NCBI GenBank assembly: GCA_030848705.1
Contig: CM061243.1
Span: forward strand, 122,784,674-122,848,673
Reading direction: 5' to 3'
DNA from: Heracleum sosnowskyi
Lineage: Eukaryota > Streptophyta > Magnoliopsida > Apiales > Apiaceae
Length of the DNA: 64,000 bases
Shown: in pieces, positions 34,300-43,359 of the stretch
Numbering within the stretch: position 1 is the first letter of the stretch
Layout: each line of letters starts with the position of its first letter
The notes under the pieces: model-generated
Seen by the model: the letters and a program-made list of their open reading frames with translations, nothing else
Told to the model about the DNA's origin: nothing
Database searches by the model: none
Program-made: the position numbers and the translations under genes

Positions 34300-35650
34300 G
34301 ATAATGTACCAAAACCTGAGCTCATTGTTGTCTTCGCATGAAACTGACACACACCCCAACAGTGGTAGCGATGGAGATATAAAAGAACTATTACGACCTA
34401 CCCAACTGTGTAGACCCTCACTAGAACTAGGCTAAACCACTTTAATACGCCGCCTCCAAGCAATCATATCTAACGTCATATCACCTGTGAGATTTAATGT
34501 CGCCATGTCCAAACTTAATTGATCAGCCCATGTTCGACGTGATCGTCATCTCTTTCTCTTCCCCCTTATCGATAGACTTTCAACCCCTCTTACTGAGCTG
34601 ATGCACATCGTCGTCGGACATGCCCATACCAACGTAATCGGCCTTCCCTTATTTTCTTCAAAATAGACTCAATACCTAATGCACGTCTAAAGAAGCCAAT
34701 CGGAATCTGATCCGCCGGAGTTCGGCCACAAATACATATCAACATACGCATTTTCGTTGTCTCTAACCTACGTTCTTGAGCTTGCCGCAATAATCAACAT
34801 TCAGAACCATATAACAATGTCGGTCTAAATCTTACTCTATAAAATTTACCCTTCAACTTCAATGGAACACTTCTATCACACAACACTCATGTGGCAGCCC
34901 ACCATTTAAGTCATCCTGCCTTAATACGATGTGTAACATCCACCGCAATATCTCCACTGCTCTGTAGAATAGAACCAAGGTACTTAAAACTATTAGTTCG
35001 TGGAACTTGATCTTCAGCAATAGAAACTACAATATCAAGCTCAATATCCTCTGCACTAAAATTAGCCCAAAGATACTTAGTCTTAGAACGACTCAAACGT
35101 AAGCCTTTAGCCTCCAATGATGCATGCCACTATTCTAATTTTGCATTAACCTCACTTATAGACTCAGCTATAAACACAATATCATCAGCAAAAAACATAC
35201 ACTAGCTTGTATATCTCGAGGAACGACATCCAAAATAACTACAAATAACAAGGGACTCAACACTGATCCCTGATGAAGACCCACCTCCACTGGAAAAAAA
35301 CTAAGTATCCTCTAATGGTGTCATAACACATGTCTCTACTCCTGAATACATATCTTGTATAAGACGTATATACACCATTGGAACTCATTTAACTTCTAAA
35401 CACCTCAAAATAACCGCCCGTGAGACACTGTCATAAGCCTTTTCAAGATCTATAAACACCAGATGAAGATCCTTTCTACGCTCTCGATACTTCTCCATGA
35501 GACAACGAATGATATTAATTGCCTCAATCGTGGATCTTCCGGGCATGAAACCAAATTGATTAACTGAAATATCAACTACTCTTCTAAGCCTACATTCAAT
35601 AACTCTCTCCCAGAGTTTCATTGTATGACTAAGTAACTTATACAAATGTC
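34300..35650 (-). pseudogene. RTE-type LINE reverse transcriptase, decayed
   Basis: Read on the minus strand, conserved pieces appear in the right order: MKLWERVIECRLR, NQFGFMPGRSTIEAI and the catalytic FIDLEKAYDSV (RT motif A) at 35645-35385; a FADDIVF active-site box at about 35190; LRLSRSKTKYL and NSFKYLGSILQSSGDI at 35117-34911; MRMLICICG and a final LRWYGHVRRR at 34790-34590. Frameshifts and stops separate them. The element lacks its endonuclease half within view. This pattern is common for plant RTE LINEs. Confidence 0.85.
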
Positions 35651-36277
35651 AATAATTGTTCTTTTTGTATACATATGTCATCCATAAATTGAAAGATAAT
35701 ATTTGACTTTCACGAATAATTTTCAAAATTGCTTTAGGATACTTATCATTACTTATTTTTCAATCTAATAACTTTTTTTATTTTAATGAAAATACAAAAA
35801 ATTATTCACATTTCTGAAGTAATAAAGTATATAAAGGATATATCCAAGTAAAATTTCATTATAATGAAACATGTTCTTGACTGTAATATAAGAGAATCTT
35901 ATATAATCAATAATTAAAAAATAATAAAGTAGATTATTGTAACAAATAAAGTTGTTAAAATAACGAAACTATTTAAAAATATTAATAATATCATACATGT
36001 TGACATCTATTGAAACTCACAATGATGAATCGAGAATTTGTCAACAAGACACAAAGTAATGTATCCAAAAGTGCAACACCAACAGTTGAGTTATCATCGA
36101 TGAGAGTCGTCTCTCTCTCCCAAACCCAATTCATTTCCCAAAGCCAAACCCAAACCTTGAACTTCCTCTTCCCCGCCTCATAATCCACACCCAAATTTCT
36201 ACCTCTTTGATTCTCTTTCCCTATACCTTCTCTCCCTTAGCCTCTTTCCCTCCGTCACACTTTTCTTATTTTGCCTC
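35651..36277. other. Spacer, no gene seen
   Basis: AT-rich to about 36000, then more mixed sequence up to the LTR start. The open stretch on the minus strand at 36.0-36.2 kb has no recognisable domain. Confidence 0.35.
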
Positions 36278-37639
36278 TGATAAGTGTGAGTTTTATCATA
36301 ATATTGTCCCTATATTTTAGTTATTCTGTATTGATTTGGATTTTTATTTAATAAATTATAATGTTTTAATGTAGGTATGAAGGAGTTTTAATAAAGGAAG
36401 GCTTGGAGCTTAAATGGCAAGAGTTGTAGATTAATTTGATTAAAATTCGAATTTTATGACCCACTTGCGTAGTTCACACTGTTTGGGCCATAACTGGAGT
36501 TCTAGAAGTCCGATTCAGACGATTCAACAGCCCACAGAAAGCTTATGAGAAGGGCTTTAATTCAGAAGTGTCCTTGAATTAAAATAAATCTGAGTCAGTC
36601 CAGAAACAGAGCCCAACAGTCAGCTACGAATTTCTTTTCTGAAATTCAATTCTGTTTGGGAAATCTCCTTGTATTTGTATTAAATAATTAAAAATACTTT
36701 TATTAGAGATATTATTATATATTATTCATACCTAATCTGAATATACATCATACGAGAGCAAAGAGAGAAAGAGAGATACACACGCAGAGAGAAAAAGAAG
36801 AAGCTTGAAGAAGGAGATTCAGCCATTGAAGACGTTCAACTGGACTTGTTTTCTTCATCTTTGTGTTTAGAATTCTCTCCTAACTCTTTTAATCATGTTT
36901 ACGTGCTATCAATTCTTGGATTGTTTTGAGATCTTGATTATGAACTAGCCTTTATAAAGTTGAGATTTTTATGGAAACTTAGCATGAGATTATTGGTGTT
37001 TTGTTAAAGAGTATTGTATGCAGTCCTACGGTTTATTCATTCAAGTGTTTTTCATACTAATACTTGTCATTGTCTGATCAACTTTAGTGGGTTAATGAGT
37101 TAATTATAATATCGAGAGAGTTATAATTAATTGACATATAACTTGAATGGTGCATGCTTATATCTTTGATTATAATATCGTTATGATATAGACATATATT
37201 GTGACCATGCATAACTGTGAGAATTTGTGCTTAATTGTATTCTGAGGATTAAATTGACATAGACATATGTTAGTTTTCTTGGTAGGAATTATACCATAGT
37301 GATTTCGAGAGAAACCTATGACCATTGAATTCTAGCTAGTAAACTGTGGATTTGCTATAGTGTTATGCGACTCTTTTATCGATTTTCATGTGTTAGGGGG
37401 AAATAATTATCCCGACTTATCTTATCATATTTGAAAACTCTCTTTGCTAGTATAATTTAGTTGTTATTATTAATTTAGTTATAAAACCATCAATCAACTT
37501 TTGTGTTCGATAACCGAATTGTTTGATATTACTTGCGATTAATACAAATATACAGTCCTTGAGGAACGAAATATGATATTCACTACTATATTACTTGTTT
37601 GCGATTGTGTACACTTGCACATCTATATTTTACGCAACA
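36278..37639 (+). mobile_element. Ty3/gypsy 5' LTR
   Basis: It begins TGATAAGTGTGAGTTTTATC and ends ACGCAACA. Six bases later a tRNA-Asp primer site follows, so the right border is secure. The 1362-bp length and the TGATAAGTGTGA start fit the Athila/Tat style of plant gypsy LTRs. A purine-rich GAGAGAAAGAGAG block lies in the middle (around 36757). No second LTR is in the window. Confidence 0.75.
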
Positions 37640-37645
37640 AGTTTT

Positions 37646-37663
37646 TGGCGTCGCTACCGGGGA
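37646..37663 (+). promoter_or_regulatory. Primer binding site, tRNA-Asp type
   Basis: TGGCGTCGCTACCGGGGA differs at three positions from TGGCGCCGTTGCCGGGGA, the usual tRNA-Asp complementary site of Athila/Tat retrotransposons, and sits just downstream of the LTR end. Confidence 0.8.
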
Positions 37664-37960
37664 CTGTTATAGTGTTTTTGCAAAATTAATTATCTTGCAG
37701 TTTGGTTTGTTTTTGTGTACTTACGTGTATAATTCTAGTTGTTTGTCAGGTCAACAACATAGAGTTATGTATTTTACGCAACAGGATGTTGGGACTCAGT
37801 GTTGGTAGTGTCAGGAAAATGGTTAAACTAGAAAAGCAGGAGAAACAGGAGCTTGCCAAAACGACGAGGCATGCTCAGAGATCTGGGAAGGTTGCGGAGA
37901 AGGCTACTTGGGGTTGTTCCTGTGATTTAATTAATGTCTGTTTCAATTAACTTATGATTA
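37664..37960 (+). mobile_element. Remnant of retrotransposon internal region
   Basis: It follows the primer site. A short frame (MVKLEKQEKQELAKTTRHAQ from 37819) may be the start of gag. It stops at about 37949, and nothing gag- or pol-like follows, so the element is 3'-truncated. Confidence 0.5.
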
Positions 37961-38815
37961 TTTTTATGTAACCTATGACTAAGTCTTGCTTTGATGCAAG
38001 AGTGTCTCTGTTGTGGATTTCCGATTATTTCTATATCAATATAAAATGTTTTACAAAAAACAAGTGCAACACCAACAACGAGAACGTTAAAATAATCCAA
38101 AAAATCGAGTCACGAATTCAAAATAATCCAATACTTTTACACTCTACTCCCAAGTTTAAAAAGGGGATGAAATCATTTATATGCTTTTCTCCCAACTCGA
38201 GAACATGTTAATGAAAATAATTTCGCTTTATAATTTTTAAACTCAGGAGCAATTGAGTGAAACATATTACTTCTTTTTTAATGACTAATTCTTGTATCTA
38301 TTTACTTTCGTTCCCCAAAAAAATCGGGAACACGACATTAATCAAATCAAAGCTTTAATAGCAAAACATATGACATTCACATCATATGATAACAAATGAA
38401 AACTAAATTACAATTAAACTATATCTAAATCAAAACTAATAAGAAATCCAATCAATAAAAATAAGAATAACCATCTTTGTTATCTTATAATTGAGTCCGG
38501 CTGGACTTTGCGAAATGTATAAGAACTTTCGAAGATTCTAAATCAAGGCCTGAAATGGGCCAAGTTTTGATTGAATTTTGATCAAATTGAGCGGAGCCAA
38601 AATTTTGGATATGAACTATTTGTGTATCTCTAAATTCATACCAAGCATAAATTAGTGGGCTCGAAATTCAAACTTTTCGTACATTTACACGTTTTGTAAG
38701 AATTTAAAACTCCCAGCAATATATCTAGTTTTTGTGGGGGAAAAAAATGTAATTTACCTATTATAAAATCGTAAATCATCCCGAGCAAAACTTCCAAGTC
38801 CCACCATTATTCAAT
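37961..38815. other. Spacer upstream of the snoRNA promoter
   Basis: AT-rich; no gene or repeat recognised. Confidence 0.35.
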
Positions 38816-38947
38816 TGGGCTTATTAGTAACTTACACTCTCTCCAAGATGCGGGCTTCTTGTAAATTATGGGCCTATAATTTGTATAAGCCCACACCTTT
38901 CATCAAACCCTAGTTATCCATTCCATCTCTTTAAATACCTCTCTCTC
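38816..38947 (+). promoter_or_regulatory. Site II / telo-box promoter of the snoRNA cluster
   Basis: TGGGCT (38816), TGGGCC (38869) and a reversed site GCCCA (38889) are site II elements. AAACCCTAG (38905-38913) is a telo-box, and TTTAAATA (38940-38947) may act as a TATA box. A CT-rich leader (CTCTCTCTCCCGATCTCTC) follows, like a 5'TOP start. This combination is characteristic of plant ribosomal-protein and snoRNA genes. Confidence 0.7.
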
Positions 38948-39063
38948 CCGATCTCTCTCTCCGCACTCCTCTCTTTCTCTATCTCCTCTCCTCCATTGTT
39001 AGACACATCTCTCTGTATCTATACATCTCTATTTTTTTATTTTACAAATTAGATTAAAAAATC

Positions 39064-39157
39064 GAAAATGATGATATGTATTGTCGCCCCAGTCTTACTG
39101 CATCGTATAATGTCTCGATGCTTTTATGGTGATTGACACTCCAGGTCTGATTCTTTC
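39064..39157 (+). ncRNA. Box C/D snoRNA candidate 1
   Basis: C box ATGATGA (39068-39074) and D box CTGA (39147-39150). A 6-bp inner hairpin (GCATCG 39100, CGATGC 39116) lies between a D'-like CTTA (39094) and a C'-like TGATTGA (39130). The 13 nt ending with the first base of the D'-like CTTA (TGTCGCCCCAGTC) can pair with the conserved 25S sequence GACUGGGGCGGUA, two pairs being G-U. The terminal stem is weak (GAAA/TTTC with a bulge). The family is not identified. The position between the promoter and two stronger snoRNAs supports it. Confidence 0.5.
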
Positions 39158-39220
39158 AATTTTTTTTTAAAATTAATTTATCTAGTTTTTAGTTTATTTA
39201 ATTTAATTACTATGATAATA

Positions 39221-39315
39221 AAAAGAAGAGGCGTGATGATGAAAAATCCATATTTATATCTGTATAAATCGATGATGATTGAACGATCATGCACTACCAT
39301 CTGATCTCTTCTTTT
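39221..39315 (+). ncRNA. U33: Box C/D snoRNA, U33 (SNORD33/snR55)-like
   Basis: C box GTGATGA (39233-39239), D box CTGA (39301-39304), C'-like TGATGAT (39272) and D'-like CTGT (39260). A perfect 10-bp terminal stem AAAAGAAGAG (39221-39230) / CTCTTCTTTT (39306-39315) closes it. The 20 nt before the D box (GAACGATCATGCACTACCAT) pair at 19 of 20 positions, three of them G-U, with the conserved 18S sequence around GUGGUGGUGCAUGGCCGUUC. The residue opposite the fifth base is a U, the methylation site guided by U33 in animals and snR55 in yeast, as I recall. The rRNA sequence was recalled, not retrieved. Confidence 0.75.
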
Positions 39316-39356
39316 ATTTTATTTTTACCAATTTTTTAATTTTAATGAATAATTTC

Positions 39357-39447
39357 TGCAATCTGTGATGAATATATGTTCTAAACATTACTGAGTTAAT
39401 CCAGTGATTAATATTAAATATATCACCATCTTTCGGCTGAGATTGCA
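39357..39447 (+). ncRNA. U51: Box C/D snoRNA, U51 (SNORD51/snR39)-like
   Basis: All four boxes are present: C GTGATGA (39365-39371), D' CTGA (39391-39394), C' TGATTA (39405-39410) and D CTGA (39437-39440). The terminal stem is TGCAATC (39357-39363) with GATTGCA (39441-39447). The 14 nt before D (TCACCATCTTTCGG) are perfectly complementary to CCGAAAGAUGGUGA, a conserved 25S stretch. The fifth base upstream of D selects an A, the site methylated under U51 guidance in animals and snR39/snR59 in yeast, from memory. The D' guide has no target I recognise. Confidence 0.78.
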
Positions 39448-39908
39448 CTGTTAACTCTTTATTTTTTAATCGAATTACGGTTATTTATCGTGGTACGGTG
39501 TGTTATAAAAATCGTTTGTTATCGGGATTTAATGTCGTAAAAATATATAATTATAGAAGAAGAAATGCCCTGAGGTATCTGATGACTAGCCTAATAAATT
39601 GAGCTTGACATCTCGTTTTGATGGGCAGAGATTGAGATTAAATTTGTTACAGGAATGCGACACAGTTTGCTAATGGTGGATTCCATATGGCTCACTGTTA
39701 CTTTTATCCCTGTTTACATCTTTCTTTTTCTAGACACAGAAAGAAAATTAAAGTAAGCTTTTTCTCCATTTGGTACATTTAAAGTAAATTAAAGATGACA
39801 CAGAGATGAATTTGAGCAGAAAGTGTCAATTTAGACATTTTCTTAAAGATAATCCAGTTCAGACATTTTTACCAACAAAAGTTAAAGATACAAAGACCCG
39901 GACTGTGA
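39448..39908. other. Downstream part of the snoRNA transcription unit
   Basis: It probably contains the end of the precursor transcript. A possible acceptor (TTGTTACAG at about 39653) and another CTGATGA at 39579 may belong to further processing, but I see no fourth convincing snoRNA. Confidence 0.3.
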
Positions 39909-39915
39909 ATTACAG

Positions 39916-40022
39916 GTTGTGTTTGGTTGGGTGAATGGAATGGAATGACATTTAAATTTTTCCTTCAACTCCCATTATTTTCCTTTAATTTTATCATTCC
40001 ATTCACCCCAATCAAACACAAC
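39916..40022. mobile_element. 107-bp MITE with target duplication
   Basis: Terminal inverted repeats GTTGTGTTTGGTTGGGTGAA and the reverse complement of TTCACCCCAATCAAACACAAC match over about 28 bp with few differences. They are bordered by ATTACAG at 39909-39915 and 40023-40029. The element is nearly a complete palindrome. A 7-8 bp duplication suggests the hAT superfamily. Confidence 0.75.
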
Positions 40023-40029
40023 ATTACAG

Positions 40030-41810
40030 TTTCAACTATATTTCCTTGGTTCCTTTATAAAATAATTCACTCTTCATTTGGTTCATTTTCTCCAGTTTTT
40101 GACTAACCCTGCATAGTATTTTATTGATAGAAGTTTTAATTTTGCAATACGGTGGTCATACATTTTGAAAATATCATTGAAGATTTATTTTTCCAATTCA
40201 TACACGAAAATTTTAGTTCAGCCACGCTATTTGTAAACATGAAAATGAGTCTTTCTTTTAAAATTTGGTGTAAAATACGGTCACTTTACAAAGTCGTGAA
40301 TACATGTTTTGACAAAGTAAAAAAAATAGAATACCCTACGAAGAAGAATATAATTTGTTATTACCTTCTGCATCGTGACAATGCTACTGTCCTCGGTGAT
40401 ATTGTTGTCTGTAAACGTTGTTTCGTCATCGAGTTGTTTTCCATGATAGATAAGCTTCTGTTCAGGGGCAGGGTAAATATCTTCATGTTCATACTAATAT
40501 ATTAAATAAATAGCATCTAAATAGTTTAATTTATAATCAAAGATCGTAAAACTTGCTCTAATAGATTAAGGGATCAAATATTCATACTTTATCCTCTGGT
40601 TGGACTTGGATATTAATTCACTGTTCTTCACAGTTTTGATAAACAATCTCATCTTTCAAGTGTGCGGTTTCTCAACAGCAACCTCTTCTGGTTTAACAAA
40701 TAAATAATTTACTTTGCACGATGTGCCTAATTACAATTTCGTACATGTTGGGAAATTAGCATAAATTAAAATTTGATACATATCCGTGTTGGATAGTATA
40801 TATAATATTTTAATTAGATAAATTTTATTATTTTATTAAATCAAATAACGGATTTTCAAAATTTTAAAAAGTTAGGGAAAGAATAATTAAATTAAAGTTT
40901 TAAAATAAGTAAAAAATAAATATTAGTTAGACATTTTATGCTCACTTTACTATTTTGGTTCCATTTTGAATCTTGATATTAGATTGGACGATTTTACAAC
41001 CCACGCGAACTTCACAAAATAATTTTTACTTTATTGATAGTTCAACAATAATTATTTCATTGGAAATACCCAAAAACTAAAGAGAAAAAAGAAAGCTACG
41101 AATTTGTACATCGATAATTTTGTTCAATTTAGGAGACCTATTTATACTTGCTTATAACCCGTGCAAAGTACGAATATTTAAAAAAAATTATAATTATATT
41201 AATTAATGAAATTATTTTCCATTTTATGATGATTCATTCATTGTTATTAACTGAAATTACTTAAGAACCCGAATAGAAGATAAAGTCATGAATTATTATA
41301 CTGACAATTCTATTCAACTTAGAAAACCTACTCATTTTTTGTTTATATTGTTAAAATTCACTTTTTAGTAATCGAATATAATTTTACTAACAATCAAATA
41401 CACTTTTTATTTTTTTAATATTAGATCTAACCGTTCTTATTTATCTGATTCAAAATTAACGAACCTTATTAGTTTGACAGTAAATGGACCAAAGTTTTGG
41501 ATAAGATTCCGTGCAATGCACGATTTTTTTTAATATCTATAATTATATTAATTTGTGTTTTTTAATATTTTTATGTTATTAATTTTTGGATTTTATTTAT
41601 TATATTTTAGACGATAAATTAACTATTTGTGTTGTATTTGTATTTTTAGTTCTAAAAATTAGATTTGAACATTTTATGACACACATGAAATTCACAAAAT
41701 AATATTTAATTTAGTAAAGATTTAACAATTCATTTTCAATTGAAAATACAATGAAACTGAAGAGAAGAGAAAGAAAAAGTGACAAATTTTTACATTAATA
41801 ATTTTTATTG
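40030..41810. other. Spacer, no supported gene
   Basis: An open stretch at 40152-40505 codes for 117 residues with no domain and AT-driven composition; I do not call it. GTGC/GCAC hairpin scraps at about 41157 and 41502 resemble Helitron ends but lack a proper CTRR terminus. Confidence 0.35.
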
Positions 41811-42046
41811 AAACATTAAAAATTTTGGTACCTGTTTTTTAAAATGTAGTTAATATAAAGTTAAAAGGCAATAAGGTAAGTACCGTACTGTACCAAAAAA
41901 CATGTACGTTTTGGTACCTGTTTTTTAAAATATAGTTAAAAGGCAATAAGATAAGTACCGTACTATACCAAAAAACATGTAAAAAAAATAGGTACCAAAA
42001 AACAGGTACCAAACAATTGGTACCAAAACTTTTAATGTTTCGTCTT
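41811..42046. mobile_element. Foldback element with GGTACC-rich arms
   Basis: GAAACATTAAAAATTTTGGTACCTG at the left is the inverted counterpart of GGTACCAAAACTTTTAATGTTTCGTC at the right. In between, a unit of about 90 bp (TTTGGTACCTGTTTTTTAAA...TGTACCAAAAAACATGTA) is repeated. The right arm's GACGAAACATTAAAAG is also the Helitron 5' motif found at 10.8 and 53.7 kb. Confidence 0.6.
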
Positions 42047-42054
42047 TAATAATA

Positions 42055-42602
42055 CTAGTTGATAACCCGTGCCAAGCACGTGCCTAGTATAAGTCGATAT
42101 TAAAATATTAATATTGATGAATTATTAATAAATATTGTTAAAAGAAAATACTTGTAGAGAATTTAATGATAAAAATATATAATATATGAATAATATTTAA
42201 TTATGTAAATTATAGAAAATTGAACCATAGATGAAACTAATGAAATTAAAGTAAATAAATGAATCTTGTATAATTACGTAGTTGTAAAGAATCCAACCCT
42301 AGGCGAAACTAAGAATTTAAAACAAATAAATTTTATATAACTACGTAGTTGGGAGCAATTGAACCCGGGTTTGGTGATAACCAAATTTGGTACTTTGGTA
42401 TTTTAGTACTTTAGTAGCATTTACACATTGTTTTGCTTATTAATAAAGAGTATATATTAAAGAAAATAAGCTAATGAAATTAAGGTAAATAAATAAATCT
42501 TGTATAATTATGTAGTTGTAAGGAATCGAACCTGAATGAAGCTAAAGAATTTAAAGCATCTAAATCTTGTAGAACTACGTAGTTGGGCGGAATCGAACCC
42601 GG
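42055..42602 (-). mobile_element. Helitron-like 3' end and AT-rich body (minus)
   Basis: On the minus strand GCACGTGCTTGGCACGGGTTATCAA is followed by CTAG (42058-42055) and T. To the right, a unit containing GTATAATTACGTAGTTG...ACTACGTAGTTGG and a GAACCCGG phrase occurs twice (42240-42369 and 42477-42602). The 5' end is not defined. Confidence 0.45.
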
Positions 42603-42817
42603 ATTTATGACTTTTATTTTAGTCATAAGTTTGAATTGATGACAAGTTAGATAAATTATTAGTGTTTTTAAAAATTTATTAATAAATGAACTCAGGACAC
42701 ACATCTCACTATTTTATTTATTTTTTTACATCAGAGAAAATATATTTAATTTTTAGAATGGGTTATGATAATGTACTAATTTTTATTGATTATATAAATT
42801 TGATGGACTTTTTAATA

Positions 42818-43067
42818 CTCTCATCTGTCTCTCTAATTTCTTTACAGTTTTTTTACATTGCTTGACACACATTTTAAGGCTCTATAAAGTATAATTCTAC
42901 AACTTATTTTCAAAATTTTCTTTTTCTAAATAAAAATTTAAACATTATACTTTTATTCAGAAGAAAAAAATATTAAAATAATTTATGAAAATATATTTTA
43001 TAGGAGCCTTAAAATGCGTGTCAAGCCCCCGTCCCCCAATGTAAAGAACTCGGGGGGACAGAGGGAG
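42818..43067. mobile_element. Stowaway MITE, 250 bp
   Basis: The right end GGGGGGACAGAGGGAG and left end CTCTCATCTGTCTCTCT are diverged forms of the CTCCCTCCGTCCC terminus of Stowaway. TA flanks both ends (42816-42817, 43068-43069). It can fold along its length (CACACATTTTAAGGCTC against GAGCCTTAAAATGCGTG). Confidence 0.75.
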
Positions 43068-43229
43068 TATCAATTTGTGTAGACTTATATATATGTTGCC
43101 TTAAATCAAATTTCTTCGTGTTTTTCGAACACATTCAACTTAGATTTTTAACTAATATAAAAAGTATGATTTGAATTTTCTAAGATCATTTATTGTAAAG
43201 ATTAAAACATGATGTGAAATCTTCTACAG

Positions 43230-43358
43230 TTTGCCTTGAATGTTGAGGAAAACAAAGAGTTGAAAACTGTGACTTTTGTTGCTGAAATAGTCTACAGCAA
43301 GGGTGTGATCCAAGTAGAGGTCAACTGGAGGTCGAAAAGACATCCTTGAGACTTCAAA
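43230..43358 (+). pseudogene. Unidentified exon fragment, copy 2
   Basis: Acceptor CTACAG, then FALNVEENKELKTVTFVAE, a deletion of about 27 bp relative to the copy at 46.5 kb, then VYSKGVIQVEVNWRSKRHP and a stop. The exon looks like the C-terminal end of a gene I cannot name. Confidence 0.5.
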
Positions 43359-43359
43359 G

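Larger units (their letters stand above)
42597..43359. repeat. Duplicated block A, left copy
   Basis: From AACCCGGATTTATGAC to GAGACTTCAAAG this matches 46017-46679 in the same orientation. It includes a Stowaway MITE and the unidentified exon (from 43230). The hAT element lies exactly between the two copies. Confidence 0.85.

Noticed and set aside
36000..36194. Minus-strand open frame rich in Trp and Val
   Set aside because: Lies next to an LTR, lacks a domain, and the opposite strand is simple CT-rich sequence that explains the composition.
40152..40505. 117-codon open frame
   Set aside because: AT-driven composition, no domain, no splice context, no start-region signals.
41150..41520. 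Two GTGC...GCAC hairpins as Helitron ends
   Set aside because: They are not followed by CTRR at the correct distance; kept only as possible decayed scraps.
42585..42605. GAATCGAACCCGG phrases (reverse: GGGTTCGATTCC) as tRNA genes
   Set aside because: No cloverleaf can be built around them; they belong to repeated AT-rich units.
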